In this document: positions 25,958 through 33,866 of the stretch, piece after piece
Layout: each line of letters begins with the position of its first letter
How positions within the stretch are numbered: position 1 is the first letter of the stretch
Assembly: GCA_903873775.1 (NCBI GenBank)
Contig: CAIQPR010000028.1
Span: forward strand, 1 to 34,995
DNA from: an uncultured Actinomycetes bacterium
GTDB taxonomy: Bacteria > Actinomycetota > Acidimicrobiia > Acidimicrobiales > RAAP-2
Length of the DNA: 34,995 bases
Reading direction: 5' to 3'
Position numbers and translations under genes: made by a program
Notes under the pieces: generated by a model
Databases searched by the model: none
What the model saw: the letters and a program-made list of their open reading frames with translations, nothing else
What the model was told of the DNA's origin: nothing

Positions 25958-26934
25958 GCGGAGAGCACCTCCGCGACGTCGGTCGCGAAGTAGGTGAGAA
26001 CAAAATCCGCACCGGCGCGACGCACGGCGGTGAGTTGCTCGAGGGCGACCGCGTCCCCGTCGATCCACCCGTTCGCCGCGGCGGCCTTCACCATGGCGTA
26101 TTCGCCACTGACGTGATAGGCGCACAGCGGCACGTCGAGCTCGCGACGCAGATCACTCACGACGTCGAGGTAGGTCATCGCGGGCTTCACCATGATGATG
26201 TCCGCACCCTGTTCGACGTCCGCACGCGCCTCACGCCAACTCTCCCGGCGATTGCGATAGTCCTGCTGGTAGGCCTTGCGGTCGCCACCGCCCGCGATCT
26301 CCACGCCCACGGCGTCGCGGAAGGGTCCGTAGAGGCCGCTCGCGTACTTGGCCGCGTACGCCAGGATCACCGTGTCCGTGTAGCCCGCCGCGTCGAGACC
26401 GGCGCGAATGGCGCCGACTTGTCCGTCCATCATTCCGCTCGGGGCCACGACCGCGGCGCCAGCCTCGGCCTGTGCGACCGCCGTCGCGGCGTAGAGCTCG
26501 AGGGTGGCGTCATTGTCCACCGTGCCGTCGGGTCGCAACACGCCACAGTGACCGTGGCTCGTGTATTCATCGAGGCAGAGGTCCGCCATGATCACGAAGT
26601 CGTCCCCGAACGAATCGCGCAGAGCGCGCAGGGCGACTTGTGCGATGCCGTTGGGGTCATAGGCGCCCGACCCCGTCTCGTCCTTCGTCGACGGGACACC
26701 GAAGAGAATGAGTCCGCCCACACCGGCGCGGTGCGCGCGAGAGGCGGCATCGAGCAACGAGTCAATGGTGTGCTGGTAGTGCCCGGGCAGGGAATGAATG
26801 GGCTGGGGTTCACGAAGTCCCTCGGCGACGAAGAACGGCGCAATCAGGTCATCCGGCGCGAGCGACGTCTCGGCGACGAGACGACGGAGTGCGGCCGTGC
26901 GGCGGAGGCGGCGGGGTCGCTCGACGGGGAACAC
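25954..26934 (-). CDS. hemB: Delta-aminolevulinic acid dehydratase (porphobilinogen synthase)
   Basis: 326 residues from GTG 26934. It condenses two ALA to porphobilinogen. The catalytic lysines are K196 (AYAAKYASGLYGPFRDA) and K250 (IMVKPAMTYLDVV). The metal-site segment DLCLDEYTSHGHCG keeps two of the three zinc cysteines (C120 and C130 in E. coli numbering) with Asp at 122, a mixed site also known in other actinobacteria. The start is not coupled to hemD, being 9 bases past its stop, and a TAGGCT box sits 6 bases before the GTG. Its own stop overlaps the hemL start. Confidence 0.96.
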   Translation of the reverse strand: MFPVERPRRLRRTAALRRLVAETSLAPDDLIAPFFVAEGLREPQPIHSLPGHYQHTIDSLLDAASRAHRAGVGGLILFGVPSTKDETGSGAYDPNGIAQVALRALRDSFGDDFVIMADLCLDEYTSHGHCGVLRPDGTVDNDATLELYAATAVAQAEAGAAVVAPSGMMDGQVGAIRAGLDAAGYTDTVILAYAAKYASGLYGPFRDAVGVEIAGGGDRKAYQQDYRNRRESWREARADVEQGADIIMVKPAMTYLDVVSDLRRELDVPLCAYHVSGEYAMVKAAAANGWIDGDAVALEQLTAVRRAGADFVLTYFATDVAEVLSA

Positions 26935-26940
26935 GTCGTC

Positions 26941-26946
26941 AGCCTA
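26941..26946 (-). promoter_or_regulatory. Candidate leaderless -10 for hemB, built on the hemD stop codon
   Basis: On the minus strand TAGGCT begins with the TAG stop of hemD and is followed by 6 bases and the hemB GTG. No Shine-Dalgarno is visible. It could instead be read-through transcription from hemD with weak initiation. Confidence 0.35.
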
Positions 26947-27675
26947 TTGCGCACCATCAGACGACGAACTCGCAGCGAGGTCGTCGAGAACCTCGCGCAC
27001 GCTACGCGCGAGGTCCGTCCCGCGTGCAACGACGACCCGGTCGTGCGTCGCGCGCACCTCGTCCGCAGTGGTGTCCCCCATGGCGACAATCATCGTGTCG
27101 TGACGAATCTCCGCCGCCGCGGCACGCCAGGCGGAAGGTGCGGCGATCACCACCACATCGGCGGCGTGAAGATCTCGCCGCTGTCGACGTGAGAGAACCT
27201 GCGACACCGTGCGATAACAGGGAATCGTCAAGGACGACAGACCGCGCTCGTCCAGCACCCTCGCCAGTTCGGGCCGCGACTGCTCCGCACCCAGAATGAC
27301 CACGGGGCCCCGTTCGAGCACCCGCGCGAGCTCGGCGCCCGTCGGCTCCACCGGCGTGAGGACGCGGTGACCCACGTCGAGACGGGAGAGTCGCAGCGCG
27401 GCGGCGGTCGTGGCGCCGACCGCACCGAGATCTGCTTCGACCTGCGCGAGCGACAATGCGAGGTCCACGTAAGTCACCGACCGCGGGCTCGTCACCACCA
27501 CGGTGCCCCACTTTTCCTCGGTCACGAACCCCGCGAGTTCACGGGCGACGTCGTCGCGCGCACGCCAGCTCGTGCGGGTCAGCGGCACCTCGCGCACCTG
27601 CGCGAGATCCTCGAGCTCCTGGCGCAGAACGTCATTGCGCGGAGGCTCGCGCGTGAGAACGACGACGGGCCGCAC
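26944..27675 (-). CDS. hemD: Uroporphyrinogen-III synthase
   Basis: 243 residues from GTG 27675. Closes hydroxymethylbilane to uroporphyrinogen III with D-ring inversion. The family is poorly conserved; the support is the VVLTREPPRND-type start, TVVVTSPRSVTYVD, VVVIAAPSAWRAAA and AMGDTTADEVRA segments matching the two-lobed fold, the normal length, and its position between hemC and hemB. GGAGGT lies 5 bases before the GTG and overlaps the hemC stop, so initiation is by a strong ribosome site. Confidence 0.9.
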   Translation of the reverse strand: MRPVVVLTREPPRNDVLRQELEDLAQVREVPLTRTSWRARDDVARELAGFVTEEKWGTVVVTSPRSVTYVDLALSLAQVEADLGAVGATTAAALRLSRLDVGHRVLTPVEPTGAELARVLERGPVVILGAEQSRPELARVLDERGLSSLTIPCYRTVSQVLSRRQRRDLHAADVVVIAAPSAWRAAAAEIRHDTMIVAMGDTTADEVRATHDRVVVARGTDLARSVREVLDDLAASSSSDGAQ

Positions 27676-27678
27676 TGT

Positions 27679-28581
27679 CTACCTCCACCCGTCGAGCGTC
27701 GCTCCACCCTCGTCATCGCGCAGACGCGCAGCGAGTCGCGACCCGAGTTCTTCGGGCCCGCCATCACCTTCGGTGTCGCGTCCGCGCACCACGGAAGAGC
27801 CGTCCGCCGCGGCCATGATCGCGTCGAGACGCCACTGACCTGCGTCGCGGACGGCGTGCGCGGCGGCGGGGACGGAACACCCCGCGCCCAGCTCGCGAAG
27901 AAACGCGCGTTCGATGCGCAACGCGTGCTCGGCGTCGTCATCGCTGAGTGCCGACAACAGGGTGCGCGTGTGGTCGTCGTCGACGCGACATTCGAGCGCG
28001 AGGGCGCCTTGGCCCACCTGCGGCACGAACCACGTGGGATCCAAGTACTCCGCCACACGGTCCAGCCAGCCCAATCGGTCGAGCGCGGCCGCGGCGGCAA
28101 TGACCGCATCGATTCCCGGCGCGTCCGCGGCCGCCACCCGCGTGGCCATATTGCCCCGCAGCTCGACGACATTGAGATCCGGGCGCCGCTCTAACAACAG
28201 AGCGCGGCGACGTGGGGAACCCGTCGCCACCGTGGCACCCGGGCCGAGACCCGCCAACGCGCGTCCCACAATGACGTCCCGCGGATCGCGACGCTCGGGC
28301 ACCGCGGCAATCACGAGGCCCTCGGGTGACGTCGACGGCAGGTCTTTCGCGGAGTGCACGGCTGCGTCGGCCTCTCCCCGCAAGAGGGCACGCTGAATCT
28401 CCACCGCGAAGACACCCTGTCCACCGACGGACGAGAGCGGTGTTGTTAGATCACGGTCACCGGTCGTGGTGACTTCCACGAGCGTGCTCGACACGCCACG
28501 CTCCGCCAATCGTTCGGCGACGAAATGTGCTTGGGCTAGAGCCAGCGGCGACGTCCGCGTCGCCAAGCGCACGGTACTCAC
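27679..28581 (-). CDS. hemC: Porphobilinogen deaminase (hydroxymethylbilane synthase)
   Basis: 300 residues from GTG 28581, whose GTGA overlaps the hemA stop. Links four porphobilinogens to hydroxymethylbilane. Seen: RLATRTSPLALAQA at the N-terminus, HSAKDLP, GSPRRRALLLERRPDL with substrate-binding arginines, RGNMATR, and C235 in LGAGCSVPAAAHA, which anchors the dipyrromethane cofactor. Confidence 0.96.
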   Translation of the reverse strand: MSTVRLATRTSPLALAQAHFVAERLAERGVSSTLVEVTTTGDRDLTTPLSSVGGQGVFAVEIQRALLRGEADAAVHSAKDLPSTSPEGLVIAAVPERRDPRDVIVGRALAGLGPGATVATGSPRRRALLLERRPDLNVVELRGNMATRVAAADAPGIDAVIAAAAALDRLGWLDRVAEYLDPTWFVPQVGQGALALECRVDDDHTRTLLSALSDDDAEHALRIERAFLRELGAGCSVPAAAHAVRDAGQWRLDAIMAAADGSSVVRGRDTEGDGGPEELGSRLAARLRDDEGGATLDGWR

Positions 28582-29840
28582 AGATCGAACAAATTACGGG
28601 TGGCTTCCGTGAGGCGCTGACCCCGGTCGGATCCCGCGGCTTCCTTGAGAGCAACGGTGGGCGTGTGGGCGATCTTCGCGACCAAAGAACGCGTCAGGGA
28701 TTCCACGATCTCGCGCTGCTCGTCGGTGAAATCTGCGAAGTCCGCGCGACGGCGCGCCATCTCGCTGGCTCGCACGTGCTCGAGACGCTCGCGCAGTTCG
28801 CCGACGATCGCGGCGGCGCCACGACTACGTCGATCCTCGTGAAACTTCTCCACTTCCTCATCGACAATGGCGACGGCGGCGTCCACCGCCTCGTGACGCT
28901 CGGCGAGAGTGTGTTGCACCACGTCGCGCAGGTGGGAGATGTCGAGGCGACGGACGCCCGCGACGTCGTCCACGTCGGCGTCCACCACGCGCGGCATCCC
29001 GAGGTCGATGATCAAGAGGTCACCCTGTCGGTCGAGGAGATCGCGACCCGCCAGCACCACGTCGGGGGCCTCGATGGCGGCGACGACGAGGCGCGCGTGG
29101 CGAACCACCTCGGTGAGATCGGCGAGCGGACGGGCCACGATGCGAGCATCCGCGGCATCTGCCACGAGGGACTGCGCATTGTCCGCCGTGCGGTTGACCA
29201 CGACGAGTGCACCCACGTTTGCGTCGCAGTCCCGCAGGGACTTCACGACGCCCGACGCCAGTTGCCCCGCGCCGATGACGACCACGGTCGCACCCGTGAG
29301 TTCGTCCCCGAGTTCTCGCTCGGCCATGGCGACCGTGGCTTGGGCGAAACTCGTGGTGCCGCGCGCAATCGTGGTCTCGTGGCGCACACGACGTCCGGCG
29401 CCGAGAGAACGACGAAAGAGTTCGGCAAGTTCGGGACCGACGGCGTGCTCTTCGTCGGCGCGTTCGAGCGCGCGACGAATCTGCCCGAGCACCTCGTGTT
29501 CGCCGGGCACCGCACTGCGCAGACCCGCGGCGACACGAAAGAGGTGCCCGGCGACACCCCGGTCGAAGTGGATGGTGAGAACCGACGCCAGTTCCTCACT
29601 CGGCACGCCCGTCGCGTCGGCGAGCGTCGCCGTGATTTCATCGACCGCCCCGTGAAAGCGGTCGATGGTGGCGTAGACCTCAGTGCGCAGACAGGTGGAG
29701 ACGAAGACCGCTTCATTGATGTTGGCGTTCGCCAGGAGGGCCCCGAGGACCTTGCCCCACGCCTCTTCCGGCACGGTGGCGCGCTCGAGCAAATCGAGGG
29801 GTGCGTGTTCGTGATCAATGCCTACTGAGATGAACGCCAT
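28578..29840 (-). CDS. hemA: Glutamyl-tRNA reductase
   Basis: 420 residues from ATG 29840. First committed step of C5 tetrapyrrole synthesis: reduces glutamyl-tRNA(Glu) to glutamate-1-semialdehyde with NADPH. The catalytic nucleophile is C50 in VSTCLRTEVYA, the NADPH-binding loop is VVVIGAGQLASGVV, and AVPGEHEVLGQIRRAL is a family signature. A C-terminal dimerisation helix follows. It starts 23 bases after the rex stop with its own ribosome site and a candidate -10, so it may be transcribed both from upstream and on its own. Confidence 0.96.
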   Translation of the reverse strand: MAFISVGIDHEHAPLDLLERATVPEEAWGKVLGALLANANINEAVFVSTCLRTEVYATIDRFHGAVDEITATLADATGVPSEELASVLTIHFDRGVAGHLFRVAAGLRSAVPGEHEVLGQIRRALERADEEHAVGPELAELFRRSLGAGRRVRHETTIARGTTSFAQATVAMAERELGDELTGATVVVIGAGQLASGVVKSLRDCDANVGALVVVNRTADNAQSLVADAADARIVARPLADLTEVVRHARLVVAAIEAPDVVLAGRDLLDRQGDLLIIDLGMPRVVDADVDDVAGVRRLDISHLRDVVQHTLAERHEAVDAAVAIVDEEVEKFHEDRRSRGAAAIVGELRERLEHVRASEMARRRADFADFTDEQREIVESLTRSLVAKIAHTPTVALKEAAGSDRGQRLTEATRNLFDL

Positions 29841-29843
29841 ACT

Positions 29844-29866
29844 CTCCCCGAACTACTGAAATGCTA
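29844..29866 (-). promoter_or_regulatory. hemA -10 candidate and ribosome site
   Basis: On the minus strand TAGCAT (29866-29861), which begins with the rex TAG stop, fits TAnnnT, and GGGGAG (29849-29844) precedes the ATG by 3 bases. The spacing gives a short leader, unlike the leaderless-style starts nearby. Confidence 0.4.
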
Positions 29867-30559
29867 CGCCGAGCGGGGCGGCGTGTTACGCGAGATGCCT
29901 AGGGAGTGGATCAGACCCCCGCCGAGCGGCCCGGTGCCGTTCGTCAATTGGTAGGCGAGAATCTGCAATTCAATGGAAAAGTCCACGTAGCGCACCGCGG
30001 TGCCGATGGGCACGCTCAGCACTTGCGGGGCGAAATTCAAGATGGCGTGGATGTTGTGCTCGACCACTCGGTCGGCCGCGTCTTGGGCCACCGACGGCGG
30101 CACGCACAGCACCGCCAATGTCGCGGGGGCCAACTCCCCCATGAAGTCCTGGACGACATGTCCGGCGACGTCGGTGCCGATGACCTCGGGGTTCACGTCG
30201 TAGAGGCCGACGAGCTCGGCGCCCGAGATAAGGAAGTTGCTCGAGTTCACGAGGGCGTGGCCGAGATTACCGACGCCGATGAGAATGACGTCGTAGTGCT
30301 CGTGGTGTCCGAGCGCCTCTTCAATGCGCTCCGCCAAGACGGCCACGTCGTATCCGGCGCCGCGCGTGCCGAGTGAGCCGAGACCCGCGAGGTCGCGGCG
30401 CACTGTCGCGGGCGCCACGCCGGCTAAGCGACCGAGGGTTTCCGAATCCGCACGCTCGCGGCCGCGACGGACCATCTCCCGCGCGATGCGCTGGTAGACG
30501 GGCAGGCGGGCCACCGTCGGTTCGGGCAGCGAAGAGGGGCGAGTGAAGGGACTCGGCAT
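29864..30559 (-). CDS. rex: Redox-sensing transcriptional repressor Rex
   Basis: 231 residues. The N-terminal winged helix (about 18-80: RLPVYQRIAREMVRRG, then GVAPATVRRDLAGLGSLGTRGAGY) is typical of Rex, followed by a Rossmann NAD(H) domain (VILIGVGNLGHALV near 91-104) and a C-terminal swapped helix. Rex dimers bind operators when NAD+ is high and release them when NADH is high; known targets include nuo, cyd and hem genes. A rex-hemA arrangement is described in streptomycetes. It is 24 bases from the proC stop and has a well-formed promoter of its own. Confidence 0.95.
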   Translation of the reverse strand: MPSPFTRPSSLPEPTVARLPVYQRIAREMVRRGRERADSETLGRLAGVAPATVRRDLAGLGSLGTRGAGYDVAVLAERIEEALGHHEHYDVILIGVGNLGHALVNSSNFLISGAELVGLYDVNPEVIGTDVAGHVVQDFMGELAPATLAVLCVPPSVAQDAADRVVEHNIHAILNFAPQVLSVPIGTAVRYVDFSIELQILAYQLTNGTGPLGGGLIHSLGISRNTPPRSA

Positions 30560-30566
30560 CGGTCGA

Positions 30567-30595
30567 ACGATACTTCGCTGCGACTACCGACCCAA
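30567..30595 (-). promoter_or_regulatory. rex promoter (TTGGGT - 17 - TATCGT), leaderless spacing, with overlapping dyad
   Basis: On the minus strand TTGGGT (30595-30590) and TATCGT (30572-30567) are 17 bases apart, and TATCGT ends 7 bases before the rex ATG. A dyad CGAA-N6-TTCG (30564-30577) covers the -10. Its inner spacing of 6 differs from the 4 of the known Rex operator, so autoregulation is only a possibility. Confidence 0.45.
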
Positions 30596-31390
30596 TTGCC
30601 GGGATCGCTCGGCCGCGGACGCCACGGCCTCTAGGAACGCCGCGCGCACCGCGCGGCCCTCCAGCATGCGAATGCCCGCGGCGGTGGTGCCGCCCGGGGA
30701 CGTGACCTGACTGCGGAGTTCTTCGGGCGTCTCCCCTGACTGTGCCAGCAGCGCGCCGGCGCCCTCGAAGGTGGCAACGACCAGCTGACGCGCCATCTCG
30801 CGGGTCAGTCCCTGGTGTACACCCGCCTCGACCAGCGCCTCGACCACAAGGTAGAGGTAGGCCGGCATGGAACCAGAAAGACCCGTGACGGCGTCCAAGT
30901 GGCGCTCCCCCACACGAACAACCACACCCACGGAACCGAGAACCTCTGACGCCCAATCGAGGTCGTCCTTAGTGACATTGGACCCACCGGCGATCGCACT
31001 CGCGCCCTTGCCGACCACGACGGGCGTATTGGGCATCGCGCGCACCACGGCCACCGGGTAGGGAATGACGGCTTCGAGTCGCGCACACGACAAGCCCGCG
31101 ACCACCGAGAGCAGTCGACGCGCTCCGCACGCACCGATCAGGCGGGCCGCACCCTCCGCCTGTTCGGGCTTCACGCACAGCACGACGCCGGAGGTGTCGC
31201 TCACGTGTTCGAGTTCGAGGGTCGCCAAGATCGTCACGCCCGGCAGAAGAATCTCGAGTTCGCTGCGGCGTTCCACACCACTTTCGACGACCGCCAGTTC
31301 GTCGCTGCGGCAGAACCCGGCCCGGAGGAGTCCTTCGGCCAGGGCGCCGCCGATGCGGCCCCCTCCGACAATGATCAGGCGAAACGTCAT
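30584..31390 (-). CDS. proC: Pyrroline-5-carboxylate reductase
   Basis: 268 residues. Last step of proline synthesis: reduces 1-pyrroline-5-carboxylate with NAD(P)H. The N-terminal Rossmann loop is IIVGGGRIGGALAEGLLRAG (about 6-25), CVKPEQ marks the end of the nucleotide fold, VRAMPNTPVVVGKGAS is the conserved substrate/cofactor segment, and the C-terminal signature runs GLSGSMPAYLYLVVEALVEAG with QVTSPGGTTAAGIRML (written there as SQVTSPGGTTAAG). The gene lies immediately upstream of rex on the same strand. TAGCGT sits 6 bases before the ATG. Confidence 0.95.
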   Translation of the reverse strand: MTFRLIIVGGGRIGGALAEGLLRAGFCRSDELAVVESGVERRSELEILLPGVTILATLELEHVSDTSGVVLCVKPEQAEGAARLIGACGARRLLSVVAGLSCARLEAVIPYPVAVVRAMPNTPVVVGKGASAIAGGSNVTKDDLDWASEVLGSVGVVVRVGERHLDAVTGLSGSMPAYLYLVVEALVEAGVHQGLTREMARQLVVATFEGAGALLAQSGETPEELRSQVTSPGGTTAAGIRMLEGRAVRAAFLEAVASAAERSRQLGR

Positions 31391-31396
31391 GCGTTC

Positions 31397-31402
31397 ACGC
31401 TA
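31397..31402 (-). promoter_or_regulatory. Candidate leaderless -10 for proC
   Basis: TAGCGT on the minus strand, followed by 6 bases and the proC ATG. It lies in the 20-base gap after the YbjN-like gene. I see no good -35. Confidence 0.4.
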
Positions 31403-31410
31403 CTCAGGCC

Positions 31411-31908
31411 CTAGGCCGTCGGGCGAGTCCGACGGCGTCGGTAGAGCGAGCCGAGACCGAGAGACATTGCCGTCGGAAAGATTTCGTCGACGTAGTGCAG
31501 CGCCGCCCCACAGATTTCGTCGAGGCGATCGGCGTCCAGTTGCCCCACCGGCACGCGACCGACCAGATAGATCGCGGCCTCCGGTCCGAGCGCGAGATGT
31601 AGTTCGTGGAGATCCGCATTCTTCGCGAGTAAGAAGCGGTAGACGTCCTCGACGCGCTCTTCGGGGGCCGGCATGACCTGGGCTTCGATGTGCACGGTGC
31701 GCTGGCGCAGCGTCAGCCACAACGTCACGAAGTCCTTTTCGTCACCCGCGAGACGCAGCAACCAGCGGAACTGGCCCCGCTCGTCGGCGACACCCGTGGT
31801 CTCGAGCGCACGCAAGACACCACTGTCAAACCACGACACGGCCCAGTTCTGAAGTACCTCGTCAAGCCGCTGCGCGGCGCCCTCACCCGCGATGGGTGTG
31901 GAACTCAC
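31411..31908 (-). CDS. YbjN-domain protein downstream of mshA
   Basis: 165 residues from GTG 31908, whose GTGA overlaps the mshA stop; upstream in-frame sequence is mshA shadow. The fold is the YbjN/sensory-regulator type (chaperone-like, related to type III secretion chaperones): residues 40-125 run FRWLLRLAGDEKDFVTLWLTL, a beta strand VHIEAQVMPAP, then EDVYRFLLAKNADLHELHLAL. The function is not established. A YbjN gene follows mshA in mycobacteria too, which supports the call. The C-terminus is basic (RRRRTRPTA). Confidence 0.82.
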   Translation of the reverse strand: MSSTPIAGEGAAQRLDEVLQNWAVSWFDSGVLRALETTGVADERGQFRWLLRLAGDEKDFVTLWLTLRQRTVHIEAQVMPAPEERVEDVYRFLLAKNADLHELHLALGPEAAIYLVGRVPVGQLDADRLDEICGAALHYVDEIFPTAMSLGLGSLYRRRRTRPTA

Positions 31909-33125
31909 GGACAGCTCACCAGCTCGGCGGCCGCGAGTTGTGCGCTCAGTCCGCGCACGCGCTGGGCGGAGGCGCGCCACGTGTAGTTCTGCGCGCGCAA
32001 CACGGCGTTCGTCGACAGTGAGGTCGCTCGATCGGGATCGAGAACCCACGCGACCGCGTCCGCCCAACTCTCGGGGGAACGGTCCTCGAGCAGGAGCCCC
32101 GTCACGCCGGAGTCCACCAGCGTCGTCAGTCCGCCCACGTGCGACGCCACGACCGGCGTGCCGCACGCCGAAGACTCGAGGGCCACGAGACCGAAACTTT
32201 CCGCGCGCGACGGCACCAACGTGACGTCGGCGGCGCGGAACCACGTCGAAAGAAGTTCGTGCGGTTGCGGGGCGACGAAGGACACCAGGTCAATGACGCC
32301 CGCCTCGGCGACGCGGCGACGCAGACCTTCGAGGGTCGCTCTCCCACTGGGTCCACTCGGACCGCCCACGATGGCCAAATGCAACGGGGTGCCGCGGCGG
32401 TGCATTTCGATGGTCGTCTCGAGCGCAAGATCCACGCCCTTCAGCGACTGGAGACGACCCACGAAGACGGCGAGGGGATGCGTGGTGTCAAGGCCCAACG
32501 CGCGACGAGCTTGCGGTCGGTGTCCCGGACCGAAGAAGGCGTGTTCAACGCCGAGAGGGACGACGTGCACGCGCGCGGGGTCGGCGCCGTAGTGACGAAT
32601 GATCTGATCGACTTCGACGTCACAGCTGCCCAGCACCGCGTCGCTGCACCCAATAATTTGGCGCTCGAGATCGGCCCGCTCGGGCGATTCGGCTTCGAAG
32701 GTCTCGGCCTTGATGCGCTCGAGCGTGTGGAAGGTCGTAATGAGAGGCACGTCGAACTCGTGCTTCAGTCGGTGCCCGGCGATACCACTCAGCCAGTAGT
32801 GCGCGTGGAGCGCTTCGGGGGCGCCCACGCACCGAAACGCCGCGGCCACGCCGTCGGCGAATTCATCGACAAAAAGTGGCAGTTCGTCGCGGGTCAGGAC
32901 CCGGGGCGGACCGGCGGTGACGTGGCGGACCCGAAATCCTGGTTCGACCACGACGGTGTCGTTCACGGAGGGTGATTCACGCCGCGTGTAGACGTCCACC
33001 TCGTGGCCCAGTCGGGCCAAGGCGGTCGAGAGTTCACGCACGCAGACGTTCATGCCGCCACCGTCCCCGGTTCCCGGCTGCGCGAGAGGAGACGTGTGGT
33101 ACGAGAGCACCGCGAGACGAGCCAC
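31905..33125 (-). CDS. mshA: D-inositol-3-phosphate glycosyltransferase (mycothiol synthesis)
   Basis: 406 residues from GTG 33125. First step of mycothiol synthesis: transfers N-acetylglucosamine from UDP-GlcNAc to 1D-myo-inositol 3-phosphate. A GT-B fold of family GT4. The N-terminal SYHTSPLAQPGTGDGGGMNV segment is distinctive of MshA, and HAHYWLSGIAG and ITTFHTLERIK follow. The C-terminal nucleotide-sugar motif is SRAESFGLVALESSACGTPVV with the catalytic E-x7-E. Mycothiol restricts the organism to Actinobacteria in practice. It is followed by the YbjN-like gene with a 4-base overlap, and starts 9 bases after the stop of the XRE gene. Confidence 0.93.
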   Translation of the reverse strand: MARLAVLSYHTSPLAQPGTGDGGGMNVCVRELSTALARLGHEVDVYTRRESPSVNDTVVVEPGFRVRHVTAGPPRVLTRDELPLFVDEFADGVAAAFRCVGAPEALHAHYWLSGIAGHRLKHEFDVPLITTFHTLERIKAETFEAESPERADLERQIIGCSDAVLGSCDVEVDQIIRHYGADPARVHVVPLGVEHAFFGPGHRPQARRALGLDTTHPLAVFVGRLQSLKGVDLALETTIEMHRRGTPLHLAIVGGPSGPSGRATLEGLRRRVAEAGVIDLVSFVAPQPHELLSTWFRAADVTLVPSRAESFGLVALESSACGTPVVASHVGGLTTLVDSGVTGLLLEDRSPESWADAVAWVLDPDRATSLSTNAVLRAQNYTWRASAQRVRGLSAQLAAAELVSCP

Positions 33126-33131
33126 GCGAGG

Positions 33132-33137
33132 AGCCTA
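33132..33137 (-). promoter_or_regulatory. Candidate leaderless -10 for mshA, built on the upstream stop codon
   Basis: TAGGCT on the minus strand begins with the TAG stop of the XRE gene and is followed by 6 bases and the mshA GTG, the same hexamer and spacing as at hemB. A GAGACA 17 bases further upstream is a possible weak -35. Confidence 0.35.
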
Positions 33138-33509
33138 ATTGTCTCTCGTCGCGGTGTCTCCCGTGGCGTTGTCGGCCAGAAACGAACGCAGGATGGTCAC
33201 GAGGGCCTGGCGCTGGGCGTCGGTCAAACGTTCGTCCGCGAGAATCGCGGCCTCGGACGAGCCGTAGCGGTTTTCTTCGAGGATGCCGGCCTGCACGTAG
33301 AGCGTTTCGGCCGAAATAGAAAGGGCCTTGGCAATCTTTTGCAGGATGTCCGCGCTCGGCCTTTTCAGGCCGCCCTCGATCTGGGACAAGTAGACGTTGG
33401 AGACGCCGGCCATTTCTCCGAGGCGACGAATCGAGATCTGGGCGTTCGCGCGCTGTTCCTTGATGAACGCGCCGAGGTCTCGCACCCCCGAGGGTCGCTC
33501 GTCAGCCAT
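33135..33509 (-). CDS. XRE-family helix-turn-helix regulator
   Basis: 124 residues. Residues 11-72 form a Cro/C1-type HTH: LGAFIKEQRANAQISIRRLG then GVSNVYLSQIEGGLKRPSADIL, with the usual ending LSISAETLYVQAGIL. The C-terminal 45 residues (EAAILADERLTDAQRQALVTI) resemble a conserved tail in actinobacterial regulators of this type. Targets are unknown. It sits between mshA and sodX in a redox-defence group, suggesting local regulation. No known ligand site is visible. Confidence 0.85.
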   Translation of the reverse strand: MADERPSGVRDLGAFIKEQRANAQISIRRLGEMAGVSNVYLSQIEGGLKRPSADILQKIAKALSISAETLYVQAGILEENRYGSSEAAILADERLTDAQRQALVTILRSFLADNATGDTATRDN

Positions 33510-33515
33510 ATCAGC

Positions 33516-33521
33516 ATGGTA
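33516..33521 (-). promoter_or_regulatory. Candidate leaderless -10 for the XRE gene
   Basis: TACCAT on the minus strand, followed by 6 bases and the ATG, located in the 14-base gap after sodX. No -35 recognised. Confidence 0.35.
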
Positions 33522-33523
33522 GG

Positions 33524-33838
33524 TCAGTGTCGAAGTGAGGACGGCGGGACCACCCAGGTAATGGCGCGGCGCGACACCATTCCAAAGGCGCGAGAGTCCT
33601 CCGAGTACTTCTCGTTGTCACCCCGCACCTCAACACCCGCGCGCGATAGTGCAGCGACCCGCTTGATGAGCCACCGCTCGCGATTTCGCGGATCTCGTAA
33701 CGCCACGACGTCCCCTACCCGCAGAGGCCGCCAGCGTCGATACGCCACCACGCTCTCCCCCGGCACCAGGGTCGGCAGCATGGAGGGCCCTTCGACACGC
33801 AGCTCGCGCGCGAGAACCGTTGCTATCGCGCGAACCAT
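33524..33838 (-). CDS. sodX: Nickel superoxide dismutase maturation protease (SodX)
   Basis: 104 residues, an S26 signal-peptidase-like enzyme. The serine nucleophile is S19 in VEGPSMLPTLVPGE, the general-base lysine is K59 in WLIKRVAAL, and GDVVALRDP matches the conserved S26 box. No strong TM helix is present, as in other SodX proteins. It removes the NiSOD propeptide to expose the nickel-binding histidine. It is divergent from sodN across 96 bases, the usual pairing. Confidence 0.9.
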   Translation of the reverse strand: MVRAIATVLARELRVEGPSMLPTLVPGESVVAYRRWRPLRVGDVVALRDPRNRERWLIKRVAALSRAGVEVRGDNEKYSEDSRAFGMVSRRAITWVVPPSSLRH

Positions 33839-33845
33839 GGAGGGA

Positions 33846-33851
33846 ACGCTA
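33846..33851 (-). promoter_or_regulatory. Candidate leaderless -10 for sodX
   Basis: TAGCGT on the minus strand, followed by 7 bases and the sodX ATG. There is no ribosome site in the short gap. Confidence 0.4.
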
Positions 33852-33866
33852 CCGAGGAAGACTCGC

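Noticed and set aside
28527-29828. Plus-strand 433-codon open frame antisense to hemA
   Set aside because: Shadow frame over an unmistakable hemA; composition not protein-like.
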